Part shown: in pieces, positions 5,932 to 6,093 of the stretch
Layout: every line of letters begins with the position of its first letter
Numbering within the stretch: the stretch's first letter is position 1
NCBI GenBank assembly: GCA_041484845.1
Contig: JBGPIK010000410.1
Coordinates: 1-6,093 of the forward strand
DNA length: 6,093 nt
Source: JBGPIK01 sp041484845
Lineage (GTDB): Bacteria; Desulfobacterota; Binatia; UBA9968
Reading direction: 5' to 3'
Program-made: the position numbers and the translations under genes
The notes under the pieces: model-generated
Databases searched by the model: none
Seen by the model: only the letters and a program-made list of their open reading frames with translations
What the model was told of the DNA's origin: nothing

Positions 5932-6045
5932 TCAAATAGTATAGTTCCAGTCGCCGTGGAAATCATCACGCAGCAGGTTGATCTTAGCGCCCGTGTGATT
6001 GCTTAGATGCGGCCTTCTTAAAGATTTGCAAAAAATCTCGATTAT
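5932..6045 (-). pseudogene. Remnant of ISAzo13-type transposase C-terminus
   Basis: On the minus strand, codons 6003 down to 5935 read SNHTGAKI followed by NLLRDDFHGDWNYTI, and end at TGA (5932-5934). The FHGxWNYTI ending is what I recall from the C-terminus of ISAzo13/Rhodopirellula-type DDE transposases. Upstream in this frame (6004-6045) the peptide is not recognisable, and a stop occurs at 6046-6048, so only about 20 codons of the family remain. This fits a decayed insertion-sequence end; terminal inverted repeats were not identified. It rests on a short motif, so chance similarity is possible. Confidence 0.5.
6022..6038. other. AT-rich stem-loop in the 3' non-coding tail
   Basis: AGATTT (6022-6027) and AAATCT (6033-6038) pair around GCAAA. 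It is weak, has no T-run and no neighbouring intact gene end. The rest of 6046-6093 shows nothing recognisable. Confidence 0.2.
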
Positions 6046-6093
6046 TCACGATTTACTGACCTAACATAGAGAGTTTTATCACTAAGCGTCGAA

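Noticed and set aside
5920..5945. Possible promoter TTGACG ... TATAGT after the last hydrolase
   Set aside because: The spacer is only 14 bp, no gene follows on the + strand, and the -10 overlaps the transposase remnant.
1..6093. tRNA, rRNA, riboswitch, CRISPR, toxin-antitoxin or defence genes
   Set aside because: No cloverleaf, ribosomal RNA signature, regularly spaced direct repeats or recognisable defence proteins were seen on either strand.

Overview
The window looks like ordinary bacterial chromosome from a mid-to-high GC, Gram-negative-type organism. Genes are closely packed, have clear Shine-Dalgarno sites, and all the intact ones lie on the + strand. The mix is a peptide-type ABC permease, an NMT1/THI5-like binding protein, a carboxymuconolactone-decarboxylase-family protein, an SDR and two alpha/beta hydrolases. 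Together with palindromic intergenic repeats, this recalls uncultured soil or sediment lineages formerly grouped with Deltaproteobacteria (Binatota/Desulfobacterota-like). That assignment is a low-confidence guess from gene content.

Layout: (1) 1-930 is the 3' part of a DppC/OppC/YejE-type permease gene, interrupted by an in-frame TAA at 142-144. (2) 992-3683 is a tight three-gene unit with gaps of 16 and 12 nt. It encodes a secreted NMT1-like solute-binding protein, an FrsA/2,6-dihydroxypseudooxynicotine-hydrolase-like alpha/beta hydrolase, and a CMD-family protein. (3) 3680-3924 is a repeat-rich intergenic stretch. It holds a MITE-like palindromic element with CTAG at both ends, whose first bases form the stop codon of the CMD gene, followed by a degenerate array of 7-bp units. 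(4) 3942-4775 is an SDR oxidoreductase gene with a good sigma70-like promoter. (5) 4776-5043 is intergenic with small dyads and no gene. (6) 5044-5898 is a second, classical alpha/beta hydrolase gene. (7) 5899-6093 is non-coding apart from a minus-strand fragment resembling the C-terminus of an ISAzo13-type transposase.

How the genes may work together (inference): the binding protein captures a small organic solute in the periplasm. The hydrolase, of a family that includes C-C-bond-cleaving enzymes of N-heteroaromatic breakdown, and the CMD-family protein would act on it in the cytosol. The SDR and second hydrolase could be further catabolic steps, but they are separated by repeats and probably transcribed on their own. 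No substrate can be read from the sequence. I see no RNA gene, CRISPR array, defence system or convincing new molecular machine. The points most worth a second look are the nonsense codon in the permease, the repeat element that supplies a stop codon, and the binding-protein/hydrolase/CMD operon.
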